Below are positions 1 through 8,772 of a stretch of DNA of 17,416 nt, in pieces. Source of the DNA: Terfezia claveryi (taxonomy: Eukaryota; Ascomycota; Pezizomycetes; Pezizales; Pezizaceae); NCBI GenBank assembly GCA_015179025.1, contig WHUX01000602.1:1-17416 (forward strand). The letters run 5' to 3'. How positions within the stretch are numbered: the first letter of the stretch is position 1; every line of letters starts with the position of its first letter. The notes under the pieces are model-generated. The model searched no databases, was not told the DNA's origin, and was given only the letters and a program-made list of their open reading frames with translations. Position numbers and translations under genes: made by a program.

Positions 1-2
1 AC

Positions 3-104
3 ATGGAACCATATGAGAACCTGAAGGATGGAGCAGCCGATTTAATTCGAAAATTCCATCTGGATAATCCTCATAAGCCTCGGGACCCTAATGTTATCTT
101 GTGA
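3..104 (+). pseudogene. C-terminal end of Pol (chromodomain tail), copy A
   Basis: These are the last 33 codons and the TGA stop of a gypsy Pol polyprotein. They read EPYENLKDGAADLIRKFHLD and end in RDPNVIL, nearly identical to the C-terminus of the minus-strand copy at 5087. In the chromovirus family this segment is the end of the integrase chromodomain, which binds modified histone tails and steers integration into heterochromatin. Compared with the other copy, one G is missing just after the window starts (ACATGG-AACC against ACATGGGAACC), so the frame is broken at its left side. Only the tail is visible, so it is scored as a partial, decayed gene. Confidence 0.85.
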
Positions 105-348
105 GGATTTTTCTTTTTTTCCTATTATTAGGCATTAGGTTTTTTAAATTATCTTTACGTTTTTGTTTTACCTGTATTTCTTATGCCATATTGTCCCAGG
201 GGTGCAATGAGACGTACGCAGCTATGTTTTGGCTGTCGTATATGAGGACTGGTCCTCAAGCCCCATCCATTGTTGTTAGTAGCAATAATGATTCTGATTG
301 CATGATCAATTAGGTTTCTTGCGGACAAGAACCTTAAGGGGGGAGCAC
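105..348 (+). other. 3' untranslated internal region and polypurine tract, copy A
   Basis: Non-coding sequence between the pol stop and the LTR. It ends in the purine-rich run CCTTAAGGGGGGAGCAC at about 332-348, directly before the LTR's TG. This is the expected position of the polypurine tract that primes plus-strand synthesis. A 70-codon open stretch here lacks an ATG start and is not considered a gene. Confidence 0.75.
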
Positions 349-667
349 TGTCACGGGTGACATCCAGCCCTACCAAAGGTACTTGGTCCTTATAAAACGA
401 CCCTAGAATCTATACGACTGTAGGTACACTCTTAGCAGTATGGTGCAAATGTTTCTATACTTATCTATAAGAGTTAAGTATATGAAATGGGTATGAACCT
501 CGGAGTGGTTTATAATCATCCTAGATAGTTATGACCCTTAAGGAACGTCCATAGACCCTTGAGGGAGCTACGGTTCAAGTTCATAAGTATCCGATTAATG
601 GTTCAATAGTTATACTAGATTAATATGCTGACTATATGCATATATATATGCTAGCTATATATTGCTG

Positions 668-714
668 TTACCCTGAGTCTTGGCGTTACCCTGAATATTG
701 AATTATTACCCTGA
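668..714 (+). repeat. Three TTACCCTGA motifs in the U3 part of LTR A
   Basis: TTACCCTGA occurs exactly at 668-676, 686-694 and 706-714, with start-to-start spacings of 18 and 20 bases. The same three motifs, inverted, are in the LTRs of element B near 4480-4527 and 13943-13990. They could be protein-binding sites of the LTR promoter; this is inference from spacing and conservation. Confidence 0.6.
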
Positions 715-763
715 ACTGCAGGAAAATAATTCGTTAAAAATAAATAAAAAAATGAAGCCATGA

Positions 764-815
764 GGGCGCACTTTAGACCAAAGTGCGTCCGGTGACACTA
801 TAAGGGAGTGCGCCC
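764..815 (+). other. GC-rich hairpin with an alternative pairing partner in LTR A
   Basis: GGGCGCACTTT (764-774) pairs with AAAGTGCGTCC (780-790) around a five-base loop, with one G-T wobble. A second partner, AGTGCGCCC (807-815), is a perfect 9-base complement of 764-772. The arrangement is kept in the two LTRs of element B around 4380-4430 and 13845-13895. Confidence 0.6.
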
Positions 816-1500
816 AGGACAGAGGCCAAAGGTAGGGCCAAAACATAAAGTTCTCCGAATTTAATGTTTCAAGGTTCTATCTAGGCTACTCTTCGTCTGA
901 TTCCATTTCTGCAATCCTTTTTATGATCGGAGTTAAACTCATGGAGATATAAGGATTTTAATATGGTCATATAGGTCCACGAGGAGGTTTACTTATTATT
1001 GGTAATAACTTGTGAATAATTTGGGTATCGAGATAAACTAAGATTCTATAATCTTCTATGCGTTGATACCTTTCCAATGGTAATCTACTTGTGACCCACG
1101 GTTCTCTATTCATAGAGTTATGTGCAGTTGAAAATTATTTTCAATGGACACTAGACACTATTAAGTGAATATTGCCGGAAACATAATTAGATGCCTTCGG
1201 ATATTGTCGGATGGTAATTCGATAGTATCGGGGATTAGTAACGCATCCGAAATTGAATTTAGTTGTCTCGGATAAGAATTCTTTAATGGGATAAGCAAGC
1301 TATAAGCGAAGTACATATAACATGCAGACATGGGAATATTCTTTACGTTCGGGTTAGTAACTTGTGACAACGATTGCAGATAGCAACTGCATTAACAAAG
1401 GTGTAGATGGCATAACACTTAGGAAGAAATTCCAAGGTGACAGGTAGGCCCACGTTTTATAATATATTTTTATCATAAAAATATCTACAAACACCGCGGG

Positions 1501-1510
1501 ATATAAATAG
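1501..1510 (+). promoter_or_regulatory. TATA box of LTR A
   Basis: ATATAAATAG lies about 300 bases before the LTR end, the usual place for the promoter at the U3/R boundary. The matching sites on the minus strand are 3683-3692 (3' LTR of B) and 11446-11455 (5' LTR of B). The putative self-priming sequence CTACAAAGT (1586-1594) is about 76-85 bases downstream, within the range of fungal transcription starts. Confidence 0.6.
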
Positions 1511-1803
1511 TGCAAGTAGTTCCGGTTGAATTTATTCTACCACCAGCGAGTATTCGAAAGCAAGAGCACTTTGAGTACACGAAGCCTACAAAGTTCTAAG
1601 TCTTGAGTTAACTTTACGTTCAAGTGACATAGGATTTATTTTGTGTTGCGAAATAAGATCCGTCGTGAGGGACTATAGTTGGATTGAACTTTACTGCTAT
1701 AGGATTGATATTATGTTTTGCGGAATAGATATCGTTGCAGCAGCAAATTACGGCTGTCCTAATAGTTGCAAGAGCGCTATCAGTCAATAGGGCCCCCGTG
1801 ACA

Positions 1804-2857
1804 CAAGAACCTGCGAACTGGCATCAACTCTATTCGAGCGGCGATAAGCGTCTTTCAGGGGCTTGTGAAGGGCCTCCGTAATCTCGGTAGAAAACTGGGG
1901 TAGCATTCCAAAACATACAACTTGTTCAGCATAATGTGTTAGCACCTGCAACTTTGGATAGTTGAATGTCGCTTGGCCTAGAATCTCCTGTACCAAGTTT
2001 TGCCATTCTTGTCGATTTACAGATGCTTCCTTTGCCTTCTTCCTTGCAGTGACTTCAAAATAACTGGAAATCGTGCTTTGACGAGCCTGAGAAGCAGCCA
2101 TATCTTTAGACGCTCCTTTAGCTCACTTGTGATCTGACTTAGAAGCACGAAATTCTGTAAAGACATGTTTGTACTTGTGGAAATCCTCCAGGTACTTAGA
2201 CATATATTTGATGGTCTCTGGTGTGTGACTTCGATATTGGGCAATAAGACAGAAATCCGATAGGGCGCGAATAGCTCGAATAGCAATTTTCAAATCACTC
2301 TAAGCAGCAGGCAGTAGACAACTGGTGTCCTTCTCTCGATGCATGGCGGCTATAAAACACGCAAGTATTACACTTCCTACCCCTCACATTTCCGTACCAC
2401 TCCACATTGTGATTTGGCGATATTGCTTCTTTGGCGGGTTAAACCCTGGATATGGTGGTAAACTGCCCCATATTTCGTCGAAAACGGGAAGGCGTTTATG
2501 TTTCCTCAAAAACCCCTGCACCCAATCCATAATATTCTTTTGGACTCCTAAAAGTATATTATAAAGTATATCTGCTCGGACTATTGTTGGTGGATGGACA
2601 TTTGGGAGGCCCCAAAGTGCATTCTGGATCGGTTTAACATCTGCTTTAGCTAATCTGTTTGGCACATACTTAAATTAGTTACCTCCTCCAGCAATATTTA
2701 TCCAGTTACAACTTATGCATCATTATCACTAGCTTCCCAAAGACGCTCATAGGCAGCATGATCACGGTCACTATACGGTCGTTTGGGCCACAATCTAAGC
2801 TGATCTCGGCTCGCTAGGCAAATTGCACACCGGTTGACTTTGATGCAATATCAGCAA
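1804..2857 (-). pseudogene. Plavaka-type transposase fragment (Plavaka-2)
   Basis: This is a middle-to-late piece of a Plavaka transposase, a DDE enzyme of CACTA-like DNA transposons common in Agaricomycetes. From the N-terminal side it shows a C-x2-C knuckle (RCAICLASRDQL, near 2820-2835), then IQNALWGLPNVHPPTIVRAD, a segment with LPVFDEIWGSLPPYPGF, HTPETIKYM...LEDFHKYK, and finally LPQFSTEI...HKPLKDAYRRSN. These blocks align in order with the other transposase at 14309-17280 but are clearly diverged, so it is a separate family member. It has a TAA at 2713-2715 and at least two frameshifts (near 2380 and 2100). The C-terminus is cut off by LTR A at 1803, and the N-terminal half is absent beyond about 2857, where the 3' flank of Plavaka-1 begins. 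Not functional. Confidence 0.85.
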
Positions 2858-2859
2858 AA

Positions 2860-3185
2860 AAAAATGTGGGTCAGGACGTACCACCAAGCATCTGGACACG
2901 AGTTTTCGTCCTGTGCGTCCTGTGCGTCCGGACGTCCCTATTTCTCGCGACAAAATCTGGACGTCACTAGCGCCCCCGCTGCGTCGCAACAAAATCCTGA
3001 CGCGATTAGTCACTGCAATGCCGTTGGACGTATATTCCTTGCCCGTATTCCGTCAGATGATCTGACTCAGTCTATGTTACTTCCTAGATATCACGTGTAT
3101 GACATTTAATTCTTTGACTGCGAAATATTCTATTCAACTTCTTTTATTGTTGTGCTAGCTATATCTTTATTTATTGTTCTGCTAG
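2860..3185 (-). repeat. 3' flank / subterminal repeat zone of Plavaka-1
   Basis: This non-coding stretch lies just downstream of the Plavaka-1 stop codon. It contains eight non-overlapping GGACG/CGTCC pentamers between 2874 and 3030, a tandem CGTCCTGTG duplication (2907-2924), and an imperfect 19-base repeat, 2945-2963 against 2984-3002 (16 of 19 identical). An 18-base repeat (3144-3161 and 3171-3188, one mismatch) overlaps the transposase stop. Its minus strand has AATAAATAAAG near 3165-3175, a plausible polyadenylation signal. Clustered short subterminal repeats are typical of CACTA-like element ends, where they bind transposase; assignment to Plavaka-1 is inference. I do not see a gene here. 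Confidence 0.55.
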
Positions 3186-3389
3186 CTAGTTTCCATCATG
3201 AATATCATTCCATGTATGAAGATCAATACGGTTGTTTACAATATAAAGCTCCTCATCCTTAATCGGGACTAGGTGGGCCATGCCTTCTATATCTGCAATT
3301 GATATCACATGATTCTTCCATGGCAGCCTGACGCGCACCATCCCCTCTGGGCCGTCTGGCGTCGATAATCCGACTATGGTCATTAGTGA
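3186..3389 (-). pseudogene. C-terminal end of Plavaka-1 transposase, separated by element B
   Basis: These codons form the last part of the transposase whose main body is at 14309-17280. They include GLSTPDGPEGMVRVRLPWK, IADIEGMAHLVPI and VNNRIDLHTWNDI, followed by a TAG at 3186-3188. The C-terminal block with IADIEGMAHL and a final NNRIDLxTWN is characteristic of Plavaka transposases. The retrotransposon inserted within the codons for HVSL: removing 3390-14308 and one copy of AGTGA restores a continuous frame into this segment. The fragment itself has no internal stop, so the transposase C-terminus was intact when element B arrived or shortly before. Confidence 0.88.
3385..3389. repeat. Left target-site duplication of element B (AGTGA)
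   Basis: AGTGA directly precedes the LTR end TGTCATGGG at 3390. The same five bases directly follow the other LTR end at 14308. Five-base duplications are standard for Ty3/gypsy integrases. The duplication proves that 3390-14308 is one insertion. Confidence 0.93.
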
Positions 3390-4842
3390 TGTCATGGGGG
3401 CCCTATTGACTAATAGCACTCTTGCAACTATTAGGACAGCCGTAATTTGCTGCCGCAACGATATCTATTCCGCAACACAGAATATCAATTCTATAGCAGT
3501 AAAGTTCAATCCAACTATAGTCCCTCACGACAGATCTTATTTCGCAACACAAAATAAATCCTATGTCGCTAGAACGTAAAGTTAACTCAAGACTTAGAAC
3601 TTTATAGGCTTCGTGTACTCAAGGTGCTCTTGCTTTTGAATACTCGCTGGTGGTAGAATAAATTCAACCGGAACTACTTGCACTATTTATATCCCGCGGT
3701 GTTTGTAGATATTCTTATGATAAAAATATTTTATAAAACGCGGGCCTACCTGTCACCTTGGAATTTCTTCCTAAGTGTTATGCCATCCACACCTTTGTTA
3801 ATGCAGTTGCTATCTGCACTCGTTGTCACAGGTTACTAACCCGAACGTAGAGAATATTCCCATGTCTGCATGTTATACGTACTTCGCTTATAGCTCGCTT
3901 ATCCCATTAAAGAATTCTTATCCGAGACAACTAAATTCAATTTCAGATACGTTACCAATCCCCGATACTATCGAATTACTATCCGACAATATCCGAAGGC
4001 ATCTAATTATGTTTCCGGCAATATTCACTTAATAGTGTCTAGTGTCCATTGAAAATAATTTTCAACTGCACATAACTCTATGAATAGAGAACCGTGGGTC
4101 ATAAGTAGATTACCATTGGAAAGGTATCAACGCATAGAAGATTATAGAATCTTAGTTTATCTCGATACCCAAATTATTCACGGAGTTATTACCAATAATA
4201 AGTAAACCTCCTCGTGGACCTATATGACCATATTAAAAGTCTTATATCTCCATGAGTTTAACTCCGATCATAAAAAGGATTGCAGAAATGGAATAGGACG
4301 AAGAGTAGGCCTAGATAGAACCTTGAAACATTAAATTCGGAGAACTTTATGTTTTGGCCCTACCTTTGGCCTCTGTCCTGGGCGCACTCCCTTATAGTGT
4401 CACCGGACGCACTTTGGTCTAAAGTGCGCCCTCATGGCTTCATTTTTTTATTATTTTTACCGAATTATTTTCCAGCAGTTCAGGGTAATAATTCAATATT
4501 CAGGGTAACGCCAAGACTTCAGGGTAACAGCTAATATAGCTAGCATATCATATAGTCAGCATATTAATCTGAGTATAACTATTGAACCGTTAATCGGATT
4601 CTTATGAAACTTAAACCGTAGCTCCCTCAAGGGTCTATGGACGTTCCATAAGGGTCTTAACCATCTAGGATATTATAACCATTCCGAGGTTCATACCCGT
4701 TTCATATACTTAACTCTTATAGATAAGTATTAGAAACGTTTGCACCACACTGCTAAGAGTGTACCTAGAGTTCATGTAGATTCTAGGGTCGTTCTATAAG
4801 GGCCCAAGTACCTTTGGTAGGGCTGGATGTCACCCCGTGACA
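3390..4842 (-). repeat. 3' LTR of element B (1453 bp)
   Basis: The ends are TGTCATGGGGGCCC (3390) and CACCCCGTGACA (4842), the reverse complement of LTR A. The first T of CATGGG is a C in the other two copies (a CpG change). TATA box on the minus strand at 3683-3692. The sequence that would pair with the primer-binding site is mutated here (ACTTTATAG against ACTTTGTAG), unlike in the 5' LTR. No gene is seen. Confidence 0.95.
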
Positions 4843-5086
4843 GTGCCTCCCCCCTTAAGGTTCTTGTCCGCAAGAACCTAATTGATCATGCAATCAGAAT
4901 CATTATTGCTACTAACAACAATGGATGGGGCTTGAGGACCAGTCCTCATATACGACAGCCAAAACATAGCTGCGTACGTCTCTTTGCACCCCTGGGACAA
5001 TATGGCATAAGAAATACAGGTAAAACAAAAACGTAAAGATAATTCAAAAAACCTAATGCCTAATAATAGGAAAAAAAGAAAAATCC
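4843..5086 (-). other. 3' untranslated internal region and polypurine tract of element B
   Basis: This sequence lies between the pol stop and the 3' LTR. Reading on the minus strand it ends CCTTAAGGGGGGAGGCAC (4843-4860) immediately before the LTR, the expected polypurine tract. It is nearly identical to the same part of copy A (105-348). An open stretch of 70 codons has no ATG and is not called a gene. Confidence 0.75.
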
Positions 5087-5413
5087 TCACAAGATAACAT
5101 CAGGGTCCCGAGGCTTACGAGGATTATCCAGATGGAATTTTCGAATTAAATCGGCTGCTCCATCCTTCAGGTTCTCATATGGTTCCCATGTGTCGTCATC
5201 AGGACCGTAACCCTTCCAAGAGACTAAATACATAACCCGTCCCTTCCTGAGCTCACTCGTCCTAACCTTTTCCACCTGGTATTCCGATTCTTCGAGGTCG
5301 ACTGGAGGGGGTGTTGGTGAGCGTCTGCCGGCAATCGTGTTAAGGTGGTAGGGTTCCAACAAACTAATATGAAAAACTGGGTGAGTTTTGCCTGTACTTG
5401 GGGGAAGCTCTAA
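5087..5413 (-). pseudogene. Pol segment: integrase C-terminal linker and chromodomain
   Basis: After the frameshift at about 5430 the coding resumes with YELELPPSTGKTHPVFHISL, then LEPYHLNTIAGRR. The chromodomain is at about 5090-5300, with EYQVEKVRTSELRKGRVMYL, the aromatic-rich VSWKGYGPDDDTWEPYENL and a C-terminal helix LIRKFHLDN. Y, W and W positions of the aromatic cage are present. In chromoviruses this domain recognises methylated H3 and directs integration to heterochromatin, which fits insertion of this family into other transposons twice in the window. The TGA stop is at 5087-5089. The domain itself is intact. Confidence 0.93.
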
Positions 5414-5414
5414 C

Positions 5415-6373
5415 TCATAGGCATAAGTGCCATAAGCCGTTTATTCTAAACTTCCCTCGTAACTTGTAGTCAAGCTTCTTGGTCGGACGCCTTGTTTTGA
5501 TGTTCTTTGCGTTGACCATGACCCAATCTCCCACTTTGAATGTCGGTTCCTTCTCTGCTACCTTGAGATTGTAGTATTTGGACATCCGGTCCTGTGCTGC
5601 CTTCATGTTCTCCCTCATAGCCTCCCTCATTGCGTCCAAGGTTTCGACTGTCTTGACTGCCTCAGGGTTGTTCGATTCAGTTGAGGCTTCGGTTGGGTTC
5701 TGGAAATTATTTTCTGGGTGTTGAGCATATGCGGCAAAGAATGGTGTGAGTTTGGTACTAGAATGGACAGTGTTATTATAACAGAACTCGGCAAATGGTA
5801 ATAACTCGACCCAGTCATCCTGATCCCAACAGCAATACGTCCGTAGATAATGCTCAAGGGTCTGGTTGACTCGTTCAGTTTGACCATCAGTCTGGGGGTG
5901 ATATGCCGAGGACTTATCCAACTCAACTCCTAATAACCGCATTACCTCCATCCAAAACGAACTTGTAAATACCGAATCCCGATCCGAAACAACCCTCTTT
6001 GGTAATCCATGCAGCCTCCAAACCTCCTTGACAAATATCCCAGCCAACTCTTTTGCCTTCCGGTTCTTTAAAGGAATGAAATGCGACATTTTAGTAAACC
6101 TATCAACAATAACCCAAATCTGATTATACCCTTTGACTGGTGGTAAATCAGTGATGAAATCCATCGAAATATGTTCCCACGGCCTGTAGGGGATTGGAAG
6201 AGGTACGAGCTTGCCATATTTCTTGTGTCTTGCAGTTTTGTTTCTTTGGCAAGCATCGCATGTACGTACGTAGTTTCGTACCCATCTTCCATGTTAGGCC
6301 AGTAGTAATTTCGTTTCATGAGCTCGAGGGTTTTGTCACGTCCGAAATGACCTGCAACTTTAGCATCGTGCAC
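5415..6373 (-). pseudogene. Pol segment: integrase with zinc finger and core domain
   Basis: The HHCC zinc finger begins with HDAKVAGHFGRDKTLELMKR (6373 side) and, after a frameshift near 6290, continues with YVRTCDACQRNKTARHKKYG. The core follows in the same frame: MDFITDLPPVKGYNQIWVIV, VVSDRDSVF and AYHPQTDGQTERVNQTLEHY, which carry the D, D and E catalytic residues. The later KVGDWVMVNAKNI and KKLDYKLRGKFRI match the GPY/F-like C-terminal module. The enzyme inserts the cDNA into the genome with 5-bp duplications, in agreement with the AGTGA repeats. A frameshift near 5440 precedes the linker (YELELPPSTGKTHPVFHISL) to the chromodomain. Confidence 0.93.
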
Positions 6374-7069
6374 TGGAAAGCCACTTTCAACTTAAGGGAG
6401 TTGTTGTCAGGTATATATAGGCGACGTTCATAGGTTACCATGTCATCTTCTAAACCGTAATGATCGAGTCCAGGATACTCCTTGCCAAACTTCAACGCGT
6501 TCCGAATCCCTAACCACTTGTCATCCTTGAGGCCAGCCTCTTGGATCTCCTTCGACCAACTTGATTCTTCCGTTTGTGAGGCCTTCACTGCCATGATGCG
6601 GCGCGTTACTAGACTCTCCTCACTCGTTCCTAGTTGGAATTGACCAGGCTTGAACATCCGAATCGTGTGGTCCTGCTTCTCTCCCCCTCCTTCGAGGTCA
6701 GGATCAACCTGACGAGAAAGCGCATCTGCCTTGCCATTCTTATCACCTGGGCGGTAGATGATTCTAAAATTGAACTGGCTTAGTATTTCCGCCCATCTGG
6801 CCTGCCTTCGATTGAGTATCTTAGTGGAATTAAAGTACTCAAGGTTCTTATGGTCCGTATACACAATTATCTCCTCCGGGGCACCCATGAGAAAATGTCT
6901 CCATTCTTGGAAACAATTGACAATTACGACCATTTCTTTTCATGGACGTCGTAATTAAGTTCTGCTGGGATAAAGCGTTTCGAATAGTACGCTACTGGGT
7001 GCCAACGACCATCTGGTTCTTTTTGGGATAGAATACCAGCTTTTGCTAGATCAGACGCGTCTGTCTCGA
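6316..7069 (-). pseudogene. Pol segment: RNase H and linker
   Basis: The RNase H domain is split over two frames. The first (about 7069-6950) has ETDASDLAKAGILSQ, with the first catalytic aspartate, and HPVAYYSKRF; it reaches HEKKWS and a stop. The second (6933-6316) resumes with FQEWRHFLMGAPEEIIVYTD (cut from a longer block), then HKNLEYF, ARWAEILSQFNFRIIYRPG and GKADALSR. These are the standard gypsy RNase H blocks; the enzyme removes the RNA strand of the RNA-DNA hybrid. A linker of about 100 residues follows, with ERRLYIPDN, leading to the integrase zinc finger. The break near 6940 lies between two conserved motifs. Confidence 0.9.
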
Positions 7070-7414
7070 TCATTTTGGTCGTTCTGGGTGATAATGGCAT
7101 AGTATCGGAGCGGTGGTGAACCTATATTTTAACTCATCGAAGGCCTGTTGACACTGCTGTGTCCAGTTCCAAGGAACTCCATTGTGCGTCAGTGTCTGAA
7201 TCGGCAAAGCCAAACTACTAAAGCCTTGAATAAACCGGCGATAGAAATTAGCAAATCCAATAAACCTCTGCACTTCTTTGACGTTCCGAGGAGCCTGCCA
7301 GGCGAGGATGTCCTCGACTTTCTTCTGCCCCATTTGTATCCCCTTTGTACCTACTTTAAATCCCACAAATTCGACTTCTGGACATGGAAGATACACTTGT
7401 CTATGTTGACACAA
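7070..7414 (-). pseudogene. Pol segment: C-terminal part of reverse transcriptase (thumb/connection)
   Basis: This open segment takes over after the frameshift near 7400. It carries VEFVGFKVGTKGIQ, then the well-conserved WQAPRNVKEVQRFIGFANFY and FIQGFSSLALPIQTLTH, the end of the gypsy reverse transcriptase before the RNase H domain. It closes at HYHPERPK with a stop at 7070. One base later in another frame the coding continues into MIETDASD of the RNase H. It overlaps the previous segment by 64 bases in a different frame, which is what a single-base indel produces. Confidence 0.9.
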
Positions 7415-8772
7415 AGGTTATTCTCCGTTAGTTTCTGCAGCACCCAACGGACGAGCTCGACATGTTCTTCCTCTGTTTGGGTATAAATGAGGATATCATC
7501 AATATATACAACTATTCCTCGGTCAATTCGTTCCGATAGAATATTGTTAACATGTCGCTGGAAAACAGATGGCGCATTAGTTAGCCCAAAAGGCATAACC
7601 GTATATTCGTATAAGCCATATCTTGTCTTGAATGCTGTTTTCCACTCGTCTCCGGCTGCTATTCTGAGTAGGTTAAACCCGAGTTTGAGATCGAGTTTGG
7701 AGAAAACCTGTGAAGTACCAACTTGTTCCATTAGGGTAGTCATAAGTGGTAGGGGATACTTGTCTTTTTTGGTTATGGCATTGAGCCCTCTATAGTCTAC
7801 GACTATTCTGAGCTTGCCATTTGGCTGTTTGGCGAAGAATATAGGAGCGCCAGCACTGCTTTTGCTCGGTCTTATCTTGCCGGTTCGGAGCATCTCATCT
7901 AGGTATTCTTTGAGAAGCTCCAATTCATCAGGGGAGAGGGGGTATAGTTTTCCTGACGGGGGACTCTTTCCTTCTTCTAACTCAATAGTCATGTCTTGTG
8001 GACCGTGCGTGGGAAGGGCGGATTGCAACTCCTTTCCAAAGATTTTTACAAAATCCCTGTACTGTGTTGGCAATCGATCAGCAAGTTCATGGATATTTTC
8101 AGTCGCTGTTATTTTCATAACCTTGCGAACGTCTCCATTAGCGAACTTCTGATAATCCCATTCCCCTATTTCAATTAATCCGACATATTGAGTCTCTGCA
8201 AGTACTTCGTCAAAGTCAGCGAAATCAGTAACCTCCTCGATTTCCAACGCTCTTTTTAGCTCGAGTCCATAAGGAGTGGTGACCCGTAGCTTATCACAAT
8301 TGGCTTTAATCCAATCCATCCCCAAAATGAGTGGAAGACCTGGTTCGAGGCACGCAACCTCAGTTACCAGGTCAAGAGTTTTGTTTCGTCCCGATCTTGC
8401 ATCTGGGACCTCCATCTGCAGGTTCTGAACCTGCACTGTGCCAGACCTCTTGAGAATCGAGCCGTCGGCGCTCTCTAATCTCAGTCTTTTCTCCCTCTTA
8501 ACCCAAGGCAGCATCATCTGTTCAACGAAAGAAGAATCAAAAATCGTGGCTTCTGCGCCAGTATCAACCAAAGCATTAATGGAAATTTCGCGTTTATTTC
8601 CTCCGTACATCCAAGATAACTTAACAGAGATAAGAAATTTCAGTCCTTCACGCTTCAATACCTTCGCACCCGATTTTCCTGCCAAAGAGAGATCCTTAAT
8701 TCCATCCAATGAAATATCCGGCACCGCCACCTTTCGTGGTCTTTTTTCGAGTGCGCCAATATGAGGAGCCAC
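7351..8772 (-). pseudogene. Pol segment: aspartic protease and reverse transcriptase
   Basis: This 473-codon open segment starts at a GTG, not an ATG, so its true N-terminus is the upstream frame linked to gag. Residues about 67-80 hold the retropepsin active site ALVDTGAEATIFDSS, and about 149-155 the protease end motif ILGMDWI. The reverse transcriptase follows with KLRIVVDYRGLN, FSKLDLKLGF (usually FSKLDLRSGY), YTVMPFGLTNAPSVFQ and the catalytic VVYIDDILIYT near residue 423. The enzyme copies the element's RNA into DNA inside the virus-like particle, while the protease cuts the polyprotein. The segment ends in a frameshift soon after KCIFH, where the next frame takes over with EVEFVGFKV. 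Catalytic residues are intact; only the frame is broken. Confidence 0.93.

Larger units (their letters stand above)
1..1803 (+). mobile_element. Chromovirus (Ty3/gypsy) copy A, 3' part only
   Basis: This is the 3' end of a + strand LTR retrotransposon that continues beyond the left edge. In order it holds the last chromodomain codons, about 240 bases of untranslated internal sequence, a polypurine tract and a full LTR. It is the same family as the minus-strand element at 3390-14308: bases 1-1803 align closely, in reverse complement, with 3390-5191. Its right end (CCGTGACA at 1796-1803) abuts a Plavaka transposase fragment, so it inserted there. The right-hand target duplication would start at 1804 (CAAGA), but this cannot be confirmed without the left end. 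Confidence 0.93.
349..1803 (+). repeat. 3' LTR of copy A (1455 bp)
   Basis: The LTR begins TGTCACGGGTGACA and ends GGCCCCCGTGACA, giving the canonical TG...CA ends within a longer inverted terminal repeat (TGTCACGGG/CCCGTGACA). The same sequence, reverse-complemented, is at 3390-4842 and again at 11153-14308 (split by an insertion). It contains a TATA box, a triplicated TTACCCTGA motif and a GC-rich hairpin, all conserved in the three copies. No gene is visible in it; short open stretches of about 70 codons inside are not convincing. Confidence 0.95.

Noticed and set aside
101..313. A 70-codon hydrophobic reading frame after pol, present in copy A and in copy B (4878-5090, minus)
   Set aside because: It has no ATG (starts at GTG overlapping the pol stop). 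The two copies are nearly identical DNA, so its openness in both carries little weight.
349..1803. Solo LTR
   Set aside because: The polypurine tract and pol tail are directly upstream, so this is the 3' LTR of a copy that continues to the left.
2795..3109. Overlapping open stretches on both strands as host genes
   Set aside because: They arise from GC-rich short repeats in the transposon flank and contain no recognisable protein motif.
1804..3389. Plavaka-2 fragment as the missing C-terminal half of Plavaka-1
   Set aside because: Its blocks duplicate those at 14960-15900 with clear divergence, so 1804-2857 is a second transposase; only 3186-3389 completes Plavaka-1.
3823..4032. Reading frame of 69 codons within the LTR (also 1161-1370, minus)
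   Set aside because: It is the same stretch of LTR in two copies; there is no domain, and in the 5' LTR it is split by the TRIM-like insertion.
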